Assembly (NCBI GenBank): GCA_902729315.2
Contig: LR746277.1
Location: forward strand, 4,159,001-4,223,000
Source: Spirodela intermedia
Lineage: Eukaryota > Streptophyta > Magnoliopsida > Alismatales > Araceae
DNA: 64,000 nt
Reading direction: 5' to 3'
Below, one piece after another: positions 54,030 to 64,000 of this stretch. Positions within the stretch are counted from its first letter, which is position 1; every line of letters starts with the position of its first letter. The position numbers and the translations under genes are program-made. The notes beneath the pieces are model-generated. The model ran no database searches. It was not told where the DNA came from and saw only the letters and a program-made list of their open reading frames with translations.

Positions 54030-57000
54030 TCAATGATATTTCTATGAAATCATGGCAACCAAGAAAATTACCACATAATTTTTCAGGGATTCATTCATCT
54101 GCTTGAGGACTTTTCAAATTCTGGGAAGCCAGAACAGAAGTCCAAGTCTCAGCCAACCACATCATCAGACTAATAATGCCATTCTAATAACAATGCACCG
54201 TGGAAGCTAAAGCATAAGCATGTTTGATTTCTTTGTCAGCATGATATTTGACAGTTGTGAGACAACTAATTAGTTCATTTTCATACCTTCTGGAGTATTC
54301 TGGTTTGAGGGATTTGATGCCATTTGATTGGTACCGCCTGGGTTTTGGGTCTTTGATTCCATTGGAAGCATTTTTAGTGATATCTTCCTGAGATAATCCG
54401 TCTGTACAGGAAACAAATAGAAAAAGCCAATTCAAGGAATAAATCTCAGATTGGGTTAAATAAAAAGTTTCCCAGAAAAGACTAATTATCACATATTGAA
54501 TAGAAGGACGACAAGCTCTGTAAGGTTCAAGTCTTATATAACTCTTAGAAAACGACTGGTCCATACAGACCCAGGCCACTAACGAAATCGTCCTCTTATC
54601 ACTGAGAGAAAGTGGCAGGTCAACTGAATCCCTATGCTCCATGCAGTATTAGGCATGAAATAGCCCACATCATCCTCCTGAAAATATTCTAATGATTATC
54701 AAAAGAAATATGATCCTTCAACAGCCACACTAATTGTGCTACCCATGTGGGCCTAAAATGTCTCAAAGATTGGGCAGACTTATTTGACGTAAATGGGAGT
54801 TTGAGGTTTTATTATCAATGAAAATTGGACAAGAAATAATCCCCCATGTGATCAAGGATCATTATGCCCGAAAGCAGGAAAAATATACAAACAAGATGCC
54901 ACGTGCTAATATCACCATAGTAATCACATTCGCTTTAGTTCCCAGGCCTGACTTTTCCAACAAAAGAAAACGATTTCATGAAACGGACATCTAAGATACC
55001 TTTCTTAATGAATAAAGGAGATTCCACAACATGAATTACACAAAATATCGTAAAATGTCCAAGAAGGAACCTGGTTTGAGGATGCAGTAAAAATTTTCTC
55101 CTCAAATCGCATGGCAATTTTCCTCAATTCTCCTAAATTGTCTGGCCCATACACTGGTATGTGTCTTTGTAGAGTATCCATTCTGCATCAGAGAAAGAAG
55201 ACCCGATAATTTCACCAATCAGAATGTTGATCATGGAAAAAACAGGAAACAAAAGATCAAGATGTAAAATTGAGTAAATTACTAAAGTAAAGTTATACAA
55301 GATCTTGCACCATATCTGAAAGGTGGACTGAGAATTGAGCGAAATCATGCGCCCCACAGAATGTCAGAATCATGTCAATCTCCAATCAGCAAGAAAATAA
55401 GAATGATAGAACCGTATTAACATTCCGAATTTGGACCCATTCACTCATGGTTCAAGCTGTGACTGTTTACGACCTTGATGTTCATTAATGCTCTACCTTG
55501 AAAAAGCTTAGATTTCTGTAAATACCTCTCTCAAAAGTGGGATGATCACAAAATGATCAAGTGGACTATACTTTAATGGCGATTCCATCATTGTTCCCCA
55601 ATTAATCCATGCTCCAGACTATACCTGTTTTCTACGTTTCTAAATAGCCTGACTAAGGTTAGATAATCCAAGTTGTTTGTAAATGGATCTAAGGCAAGAT
55701 ACATGTAGACTACAATGGCCAACCTCAAGTTTATGCACTAAGTTATGGATCTCTAGTCTCTGATCGATCATCATGTCCAAATTTCGATCAAGTGACATCT
55801 ATAGCAATCAACGTTAAACAAACTAAGCGAACTAGGGGCATAGAAAACATCTACACATAAGGTAATCCCCTTCTGAACATATCAAGTACGGGATCTTATG
55901 GTCACAAGATCAGAGAGTAACACCAAGGCAAAGAGAGAAGCAAAGCAGCTGGAAAAGCATGACCAAGACAAGATTGATACGGAAAATTCCGGGGAAAAGG
56001 AAGAGTACTGATTTTTACTGAATGGCAGCAAATAAATATATATATATATATATATCAAAATCGATGTGTGAAAAAAATCCATAATCCAATGCCCACATTA
56101 TTTCTCGTTTCTGTAAATCAGTCTCAAGGCAGAATAGAAAGTCATTCCTCAAGAATTGGCAAAACACCCAACCGAAACCAAAACCACCATCACACTTCCA
56201 AGGAACTCCTCGACAGAACTTAAGATCGTTCTACTGAGGGATAAAATTACTCTTCCAAAACACAGATTCACCGTTACTTACGGTTGTGATTTTTGACTGA
56301 CGAGGAACCCAAGCCTAAAGTGACAATGATATTCTGATAAGACCCAGAAAAAATACACGCCCCTACCCACCCCAGTGGCCCAGCCGAAATTCTCTTACCC
56401 TCGGATGAAGAGGTCTATTGACGTTCTGGGATCACGAATAGAGTTCAAATCTGAAAGCTTACAAAGTTGCCAGTTCGGTGATTAAAAACAGCAACCCTAT
56501 ATTTTAGGAATTTCCATGAACACAGCGAGAATCAAGAAAGTACCCATAATTAGTAGCCAAGGCAGCCCCATTGTACCCCTTAAAGAAAGTTCCAAACCTT
56601 AAAATAAGTTAGCTCGAAAGAAAACCACGACGAAGTTTACACAACCCGAACACAACATAAAACAACTCTGCAGATGCCCGTCTACGCGACGTCGGACGGG
56701 CCGAATTGCCCGCACGACCGTCCCGGAGAAAAAAGCTCAACGGTACTAACAGATCGACTTGTTTACCATCCGAGATAAGCGGGAACGTGAAAAAACCGAC
56801 GAATACCCATCGGCCGAGGGCACCAAAACGAGACGGCGGAAGGAGAAGGCAAAAAGCAGAAGGCCTAACATCTTGTTGACGATCCGTGACCGGGCGTCCG
56901 GCTGGAGCTGCGACCTCCAGTCCCCGGAGGCCGCCGCGTCCATGGTTATGCCGGAGCCGTCCGATTGCGCCGGCCTCCAGTTGCCGCCGCTCCCCTCCAT

Positions 57001-57521
57001 GGAAAGCCACGCGAAGATACCAAACAGAGAGAATCGATGGAGACGGAAATGGCGAAGATGCTCATCGGGGGGAAGGGGGAGAGTTGAAACTCGCAGGCCG
57101 CGGACCGACTGACGGGCGGTCCTTGTCCAAATACTTTTTTAATATAACCATCAAAAATAAATATTTGTATAAGAACTCTTTGCATCGAATTCTCCGCCGT
57201 ACTGAGTCCGTCATCCGATACCTGCCATTCGGCCACTACGTTTTTAACGGTTGTCAATTACCCGGGGACCGGGCGGGGGCCATACTTAATCAGGCCCGGC
57301 CCGGGCTTTAAAAAAAAAAGGCAAGAAGCCGCTACCCCACGTGGCGCATCCTCCTCTGTCGACACATTCTACCCATCTTGCCTAAAAAGGGACGGGCCCT
57401 TCAGTCTCCGCGTGGCAAGCAAATGGGCCCATCATGGGCAGAGCTTGCCACGGTCTGGGTTCACACATTCTCTGAGAGGAATGGTATCAAAAGTCCAACC
57501 ACCATATGGCATCCTCCAGGC
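54030..57521. repeat. Segmental duplication, copy 2 (MED15 promoter and exons 1-3)
   Basis: Second copy of 37440-40924 in the same orientation. The flanks differ completely: retrotransposon-like DNA at the exon 3 side and unrelated AT-rich DNA after 57521. Confidence 0.95.
54287..57000 (-). pseudogene. Partial MED15 copy with exons 1-3 only (KIX domain)
   Basis: Exons 57000-56870, 55182-55071 and 54401-54287 are intact with all splice sites, the same ATG and the same upstream promoter DNA as MED15. By eye, exon 1 is identical, exon 2 has one silent change (Val codon GTT to GTG), and exon 3 has one replacement, Thr94 to Pro, in [11 protein letters not shown]. Homology ends in intron 3, so exons 4-11 are missing. 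If exon 3 is not spliced onward, translation runs five codons into intron 3 (G-M-K-M-N) and stops, giving about 124 aa that consist almost only of the KIX domain. Whether it is expressed is unknown. It could be a dead fragment or a short KIX-only protein competing with MED15. Confidence 0.85.
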
Positions 57522-60500
57522 CTTCTTCACCCCTTACAATCTTAGATAAGGCAATTTTATCATAGATCTTAGCTATGCTAGCCATTGATGTAGTTCTTCA
57601 TGTCCCTCCATCAATCATTGAATATAATCCAATGGTAAGTTCATTGAAGTTGTGGCATTTTTGCTGGAGTTAAGAAATCAACTAAGTCTTAGAGATCACC
57701 AATCACCCTGGATTGAATAAAAGACCTTGTTAGATAGAAAGTGATGCCATTTTTCTAGATGGACTAGAAATTGGTCAATGATATAGTTGAATAAGATATT
57801 CTCAATTTTTCTTCAGAATATGAGATAAATCTATTAATTCAAGTTGAGATAATTCACCCACTAATATCCATACTTAGTTTGAAGCTCTTGACAAGGTGTC
57901 AATAGCTTTATTTTCAAATTATTACCTTATATCTGATTTTAAAGTTGAAAGTGATGATTTTTTAAAATATTTCTAATACTCTGGCATAATTTGTCATCAC
58001 TCCAAGATGAATTTCAAACACTTTTGATTAGTGAATATGATAAATTCCTCCATGATAAGTAATGTTTTGATTTCAAGATGATTGGGACAATAGCCATCAA
58101 TTTTAACTCCTCAATTGCCATCAATTTCAAGGTGATGACAATTATAATAGGTTAGTAGTTGATCTCTCTTCAAAACTTCAATGCTCAGGTGAGTGATTCT
58201 TTGATTCAAAAATTTTAAATATACTTTAATGTTGACCATTGTTTTATCTTCACTAAGTTCATTGGTCGATTCCTCCATCTCCATTCGTTTTGATAGGAAG
58301 TTTAAATCACCTAGAGTGAACAGGATGGGTAGCTCCCATTGACAATGATGTCTTGGTAAGAATTTATAATTGTAGAAGAAGTACAAGCTTTGGACACGGC
58401 CCATTTAGATTTTATGCAGTTGTGAGGTTTAGTTTCTTCCTCCTCTAATGTTGATTATTGCCAGATTGAGTAGTACAACTATCTAAACTCTTTAAGATCT
58501 TCACCCATTAAAGGATACTGAACTTTGAAACTCTTTACCTCTATAATTCAAAGTTTGAAATTTCTAATTTTATAAAACTTATGTGATGAGATCACAAGAT
58601 TTGACTATCTTAAAGAATTATACTTAGAAGAGAATGATTTTTCTCAACAATATATGACATGTACGTCTGAAATATCAACTTAAGGTTTTCACCTACATAT
58701 TATTTCTTATTTCGAGGAACATAATTATGTATTTCTTGCAGTTCTCTAAGAAAAAAATTACTACGTGAATTACACTCTTCAAGTTTAGTAATAACACCTT
58801 GGTCGAGATAAAACCTTGCAATCAATTGAAGAACAAAATTATTAGCCCAAACTAAAGAAAGATGTAGATTTTTTTTTCTCAAATGTCAATTTTGTCAAAC
58901 TTAAAAGGGATAGGGACAAAATATTAGATTATACACTCTATTACCGATTTCACAATGTCCATAGGCTAATATTTTTATGAATTTTATATTTGATTTATCG
59001 CAAATATAGAGAAGTATTGAATCAAATTTTGTGGTGGTTGATAATTTTTCAGAAATAATATATTTCATTACATGTAAAAAGACAGATGATATAAGTTAGG
59101 TAGCAAATCACTTTGTCAAAGGAGATCGATTAACTAATCCAAGCTCTATGAGTATATAGATTTTCAACTTTATTCTCTAAGTTATCTTTATAATCACCTC
59201 AAGTCTATTGGGATTTAGTATATAATCTTGTACATTACTATTTTTCCTTAACCCCTTGAAAAATATGTTTTTCATAATCTACTACAAAGTGTTTCAAATT
59301 ATACATAAGAAATGTAAAATTCCTCTCTATATTCAGTGACTGTTCTATGTTGTTTGAGCTTGAAAATTATTAACAAAGGATGTTTGATTGTTTTAGGTTG
59401 AATTATTCTAAAATTTGATCTTTCAAATGTTTGTAATTTTGAAATGATTTTCAATCTTTTACCCATTGGAACTATGAGGGTGCTCTACCATCCGAACTAA
59501 GATTAACCATGAATAGTTTCTTTAGTGTTAAGAGCCTGAAGGTAGAGAAATATAAGTCAACATGAAATATGCAACCTTTTAGGTTCAAGTCATTGAACAT
59601 GGGTACTTTAAGTCTACTTCTTTGCCATTGATTAGCTAAGGCTCATTAGTGGTTGACTCCCTAATGCCTTGATCTCGAAAAATGGTTGTGGGATGTATAG
59701 CCTTTTAATAGTATTGTGTCTTATTTTTTCTTTAATTATCATTTTTTATGATAATTAAAAAAAGGAATATCATATTAACTATACACTATTAAAACATTAA
59801 TAGTGGGCATGCTGTAAGTTAGTGAAAAATAAATTTCATAAGGTTTTACTTAATTTTACACATTATTCTCAAGAGATGTTTATATGGTCCGCTAACTTAC
59901 ATCTTAACATCACTATCTAGGACATAACCTTGAGCAACATTTTTCTTAAAATTCTTTACAATTGAAAAAAAATATTCTAAAAGTTAGAACTATTGTTGGA
60001 CTTATAGAGGATGTCAAGATGACATTGTAATGGGCCAATGATATCAACCCTAAGATGAAGGTCCACAATCTAGACTTAAGTGGGGGAGAGAGAGGGAGAG
60101 AGGGGGGCAGACCCCAATTATGGTTAGGGCATGGAAAGGGAGAGTTGGTAGTGGTGAACCACAATAGTAGTGGTGGGGGTGACCATGGCGATAATGACGG
60201 TGGCTAAGCAAACAAGGTGCATCTTACATAGGCTAAGCATAATGGTGGCTCCAACCTTCCCTTCTAGTGACCAAGCCCTCCTCTTGAGTGACAGATGAAG
60301 TTGAGGAAATAGTAAAGCAGGGAACTATACACTAAACTTATTTAGTTTGATTTATGTTTTATTTTTTTTATTTTCACTAATCTGACTATGGGTGACAAGC
60401 ATGCAACAACATATGATTGTTCACCCAATTACCTTCCTACTCAATTATTTTGTGTGAATTTTGTTTTAGTAATTTTATTTTTGTCCTTGAGTGACAGATA

Positions 60501-61640
60501 GGGACCATCATTTTTTCATTCGTATTTTAATTTATTTTATTATTCCGTAAAGGGTTTTTTATCCCAACTTTGAATGTTGTTTGAGTTATACATATTGTTG
60601 ATTCTCTTTGTTCCTCTTCTTTCTCTTTTTTGTAAGTATTTTACTACTGCTGCCTTTTTGCATGTGGAGTCGTGATAGTACCAACTGAGGAAAGAAAACA
60701 AGTTTCTCTTATTCTCTTTGATTTTTTTAAATATCTGAGAACATGATTCGATACTAAAATTGATAGTCATCTATAGGGACTGACTCGAACAACTAGAAGC
60801 TTGAAGCTAATTTCTATCATTTGAGTTCAAATATAAATGTAAATTTGACATCTTTTAATGTATTGACTAAAAGACTATCACTTTCTCAAAGTTTTGCATA
60901 TTCAATTGTTGTTGAGGTCCTTTGATGAAGTAAGTGAAAGAATTAAGTTGTTGCTTGATTTCAGTCTAATTGTTTCTCAATTCACGTCAAAACTTTGCTT
61001 TCTCTACTTACTCAGTGGCTATTATAAGCCGGACTTCTTTTAATTCTTTCTATATAACCTCCCATTTGAGATTGCTTGGCTTAGGAGTTATTTCTCCATT
61101 TTGATACTAACTTGATGGGTGCTCAAATTTGACAAGGGAGAAGGGGAGGAAAGATGTAAAGACAGAACTATTTGTAATAATGTAAATTTTGGTAACGGAT
61201 GAACATATGAGCTAAAAAGGGAGAACAAGGGTAAAAATAATTAGAAGAGACCCTAAAGGAGCCTTATGAGGAAGTTGATTTGAGATGACTAGTCTCTAAC
61301 TCTCAACCAAGAGATATAAGACCCAAGATACCTTTTCCATTCCATGATGGATGGGGAGGGTCTTCTTATAGCCACAATAGCCTTTTACTGCCCTACCACC
61401 TTTGAGCTCCATCACTTAGGGTCACCTTAACATGTTAACTTCCTTTGCACTCTGTCACTTGGTTTCAACCTTAATACGTTATTTTTCGCACCAACTTTCT
61501 TCGGTCCATTGTCAGTCAATAGTCTAGTGGTCTCCAACCAACCATTAGAATCAGTCCACATATTGGTGGGATATCTTCCCACATGGATGAGGGGCCAAAG
61601 ATCATGCCTCAACATTGTCCCCTTGTGTCAGCCTCCAATT
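57522..61640 (-). mobile_element. Degenerate AT-rich retrotransposon region, gypsy RNase H trace
   Basis: On the minus strand near 57760-57620 a decayed RNase H-like text is readable (EKWHHFLSNKVFYSIQGD, DFLNSSKN), matching the gypsy W-HYLLP-EF-L-SDH---L--LN pattern. The rest, including 58.0-60.0 kb, is AT-rich and full of stops. A GA-rich patch lies at 60081-60105. No intact gene was found. The block sits exactly where the copy 2 duplication stops matching copy 1, so it may have been inserted there. Confidence 0.45.
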
Positions 61641-62464
61641 GCCCCTTCCCTCTCCAAGTGGCAATCAAATGGGACCATCATGGCATAGCTTGCCACAATC
61701 TAAGTATGATTCTTTGAAAAGAATGGTATCAAAATTCGCACCACCATGTGGTATCCTTTGTTGAAAATTACAGAGTGACAATATGTCTCACCATGTTGTT
61801 AGACACTCAAAATTTAGATGATAAATGTGCATAAGATCCTAGTAAAGGAATTAGCTTAGCTTTCTACTGCCCAAACCTAAGAACATTCAATAATGATAAC
61901 ATAGTCAACCATGGTTTCATACAAGTTGAAGATCAACTGATTGTTTGAGATCCTCAAAATTAATTGTAAAATCAAGAGTAATATCATGGTGGAAAGATTG
62001 CCTTAAGATCATTAGTATATAATTTACAACTTGTCAACTCCATTAGTGCTAGTTTTTGCTTGTCCACCAAGAACCTTAGACCTTCATCCTGAGTGCTAGA
62101 TGTGACATTGCCATGAGGATGAAAATGAGCATGTTTGTGTGTATGTGTGTATGAGAGAGAAAGAGAGAGAGGCACTGAGTTTGTGTGAGAGAGAATTAGA
62201 GAGTGAGTAGGGTTGGTTCTAGATGTCATGTTTATATATCACAGGTAACAAGGAGCAAACATTATGAGGTGATCTTATCGCCATACATTTCCTTTTATGG
62301 GAAATTTTTTCTTGATAATTTTATGTCGAGAATTTGAATTTTGTCAATTAACACCGGCTGCTGAGGTATAAATTGTTCACCTGGGCGAGTTGATTGAATC
62401 TTGAAGCGATGCCATGTGAGTTAGGCAGCTAGACCTGTCCCATTGACTACAATTTGAGACAGCC

Positions 62465-62541
<77 letters not shown>

Positions 62542-63127
62542 TAATACTTCGGTTTTCCACCCAATTTAACAAAGCATTTCAACCCATGAGGACACGCGAT
62601 AACAACAACACATCACATCAGCCCATGTGACCCATTTTACTTCAAATATTTACAAAGATTTCTTTCTTTCTTTCTTTCTTTCCTTCTTTAGATCAATATT
62701 TACTAGATCCCACGACGCCGCAGGCAGGGTTGACCCTGGTCAATAAGAGGCTCGACGGGGACTGTGCGTTGAAACTTACAGGTGGCGTCGCGTCGACCGC
62801 GTCAAACTATTTGCACTAAAAACCACGTCAATGAGGTTTTTCTATCGATAATACCCTTCATAAAGCATACAAAAACTTCAGCAAAATTCTCACATGGGAA
62901 ATAAGCTAAGCTCCATCCGAATCCTAGTACATTAAACAGAAAACCATCGCGGATTTTCTACTCAGAATAGATTAAAACGTCTCCCAAAGAGGCGATCTCT
63001 CATCAGCTTGCTGCTTCACATGGAAGTCAACCCTCCTCAACGGGAAGCCCCACATGGGTTGACTGGGGCACCGTTGCCAGACCGGAAGTCAACGCTCATA
63101 ATGTGTAATCTACTTACTCCTCGTGTT
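61641..63127. repeat. Older duplication of the 40.8-42.2 kb region
   Basis: Alignable with 40820-42240 at lower identity: shared blocks around CATCATGG-CA-AGCTTGCCAC, ACCATGTGG, TCTCACCATGTTGTTAG, TTTTTGCTTGTCCAC, GCGTTGAAACTTACA and CACATGGGTTGAC. Includes a (TA)n(GA)n microsatellite (62467-62538) and a TTTC run near 62660-62685. No gene. Confidence 0.7.
62467..62538. repeat. (TA)n(GA)n compound microsatellite
   Basis: About 18 TA followed by about 18 GA dinucleotides. Confidence 0.95.
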
Positions 63128-63928
63128 TCATCTCCAGTGGGGCGACTGCCCTTCCTTCTGAATATATAAATCTGGGTATCCGCTTCTTGTCTTGTACGAC
63201 ATTTCGTCATGCAGGTGGGGTCGGATGCTGGTCTTGGGAAGCCGGAGAAGCACCACAAGGCGATCCATCTGGTGCTTCATCTTCTTCATGGAGTCCAGTC
63301 GCTGAGAAGGCATCCATCCATGATGGCGCTGGAGATTCGTGCTGGGAGAGGAAGAGAGTCAGACGCAAGGTCAACACGAAGATAGTCAGATTGATATTTT
63401 TAGCTGCACTCGTGATTTTGGTATGAAAGGAAGTAGAAATATATTGAAATATCAAAACCTGCTGCCAGTTTTGGATGATCTTCTGACGAGCTTCACAGAG
63501 ATCTTCATAGTACAGGTTCCTCATGGATTGAACCTGGAAATTACACGAGCAACTACCAATCTGATCAAAAAATGCACAACAAAAAAAATTAAATTGAGAA
63601 AATGAGAAACTTATTAATGAGATGTTTCACTCGGTTTTCAAGATGACAGCTTTTTTTTTTTTCTTTTTTCTTCTTTAAAGCAGGGAAGACGAAGCAATGG
63701 CAATGGACAGCTGACAATTGATTTTCAACTGAGCCACAATGGGCCCGGATAGAATAATTTTAGACAAATACCCATCCTCGTATTAGCATACATTTTCCAT
63801 AATTCATTAAACCCGATAAATCAATAAACCACCGACTTAGTTTTTCTGTAAAAAAATCACCTTCTGATATATCTCCTCTTGCCAATCTGAACCTGGCCTG
63901 CCTGTCTGACCAGTGAAATCCGTTGAAT
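63128..63928 (-). pseudogene. MED15-like relic B' (exons 5, 6 and 7), runs to window edge
   Basis: Exon 5-like 63928-63861 (68 nt, DWQEEIYQK, good AG and GT sites) and exon 6-like 63533-63459 (75 nt, MRNLYYEDLCEARQKIIQNWQQ, sites intact) have exactly the MED15 exon lengths. Exon 7-like sequence starts at 63341 (HESPAP), but the MED15-like text RLDSMKKMKHQMDRLVVLL with LPKTSIRPHLHDEM (about 63300-63200) is in a different frame: the stretch before MKK is 7 nt longer than in MED15. The native frame stops at 63207. Upstream exons would lie beyond 64000. It is either a pseudogene or a short MED15-like gene with an altered exon 7. Confidence 0.72.
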
Positions 63929-64000
63929 CTGATTATAAAAAAAAAATATAAAAATAAAAAAGCAAAACGCAGCATAGAAGTGAAAGCATGAGCACGGGGA

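Overview
This window is nuclear DNA of a flowering plant. Every recognisable gene belongs to a plant family and has GT-AG introns. Introns and intergenic DNA are AT-rich, (CT)n/(GA)n microsatellites are abundant, and decayed Ty1/copia and Ty3/gypsy retrotransposons fill the second half. Very GC-rich exons, an intronless TM9SF gene and several GC-rich single-exon genes suggest a monocot outside the grasses. That placement is an inference and the species cannot be read from the sequence.

Layout, 1-28 kb (gene-dense): 3' end of a Raf-like MAPKKK gene (+, 1-4014); an ERF transcription factor (+, 5469-6122) behind a W-box-rich upstream region; two small paralogous genes sharing an RRPYHRNCGCALH motif (-, 8383-8706 and 9738-10034); a six-exon gene for a coiled-coil protein with a C-terminal DLN-type end (-, 11715-14259); an intronless TM9SF/EMP70 gene (+, 15708-17690) divergent from it; an 18-exon chloroplast-type adenylate kinase fused to a DUF1995 domain (+, 18368-25779); and a secreted proline-rich protein (-, 26239-26988) convergent with it.

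27.6-40.4 kb holds a complete 11-exon MED15 Mediator subunit gene (-), reconstructed with consistent phases at every junction (about 1417 aa, KIX domain at the N-terminus, two long poly-Gln tracts).

40.4-64 kb is repeat-rich. The 5' end of MED15 (promoter and exons 1-3, 37.44-40.92 kb) is duplicated at 54.03-57.52 kb. Older broken MED15-like relics lie at 42.3-43.2 kb and 63.1-64.0 kb, themselves inside a diverged duplication. Degenerate gypsy and copia pieces, partly nested, and a near-perfect 53-bp-arm inverted repeat fill the space between. The array of MED15-derived units on one strand is the most unusual architecture here.

No operons, CRISPR arrays, tRNA or rRNA genes were seen. The genes have no obvious common pathway; the neighbours appear to be independent transcription units.
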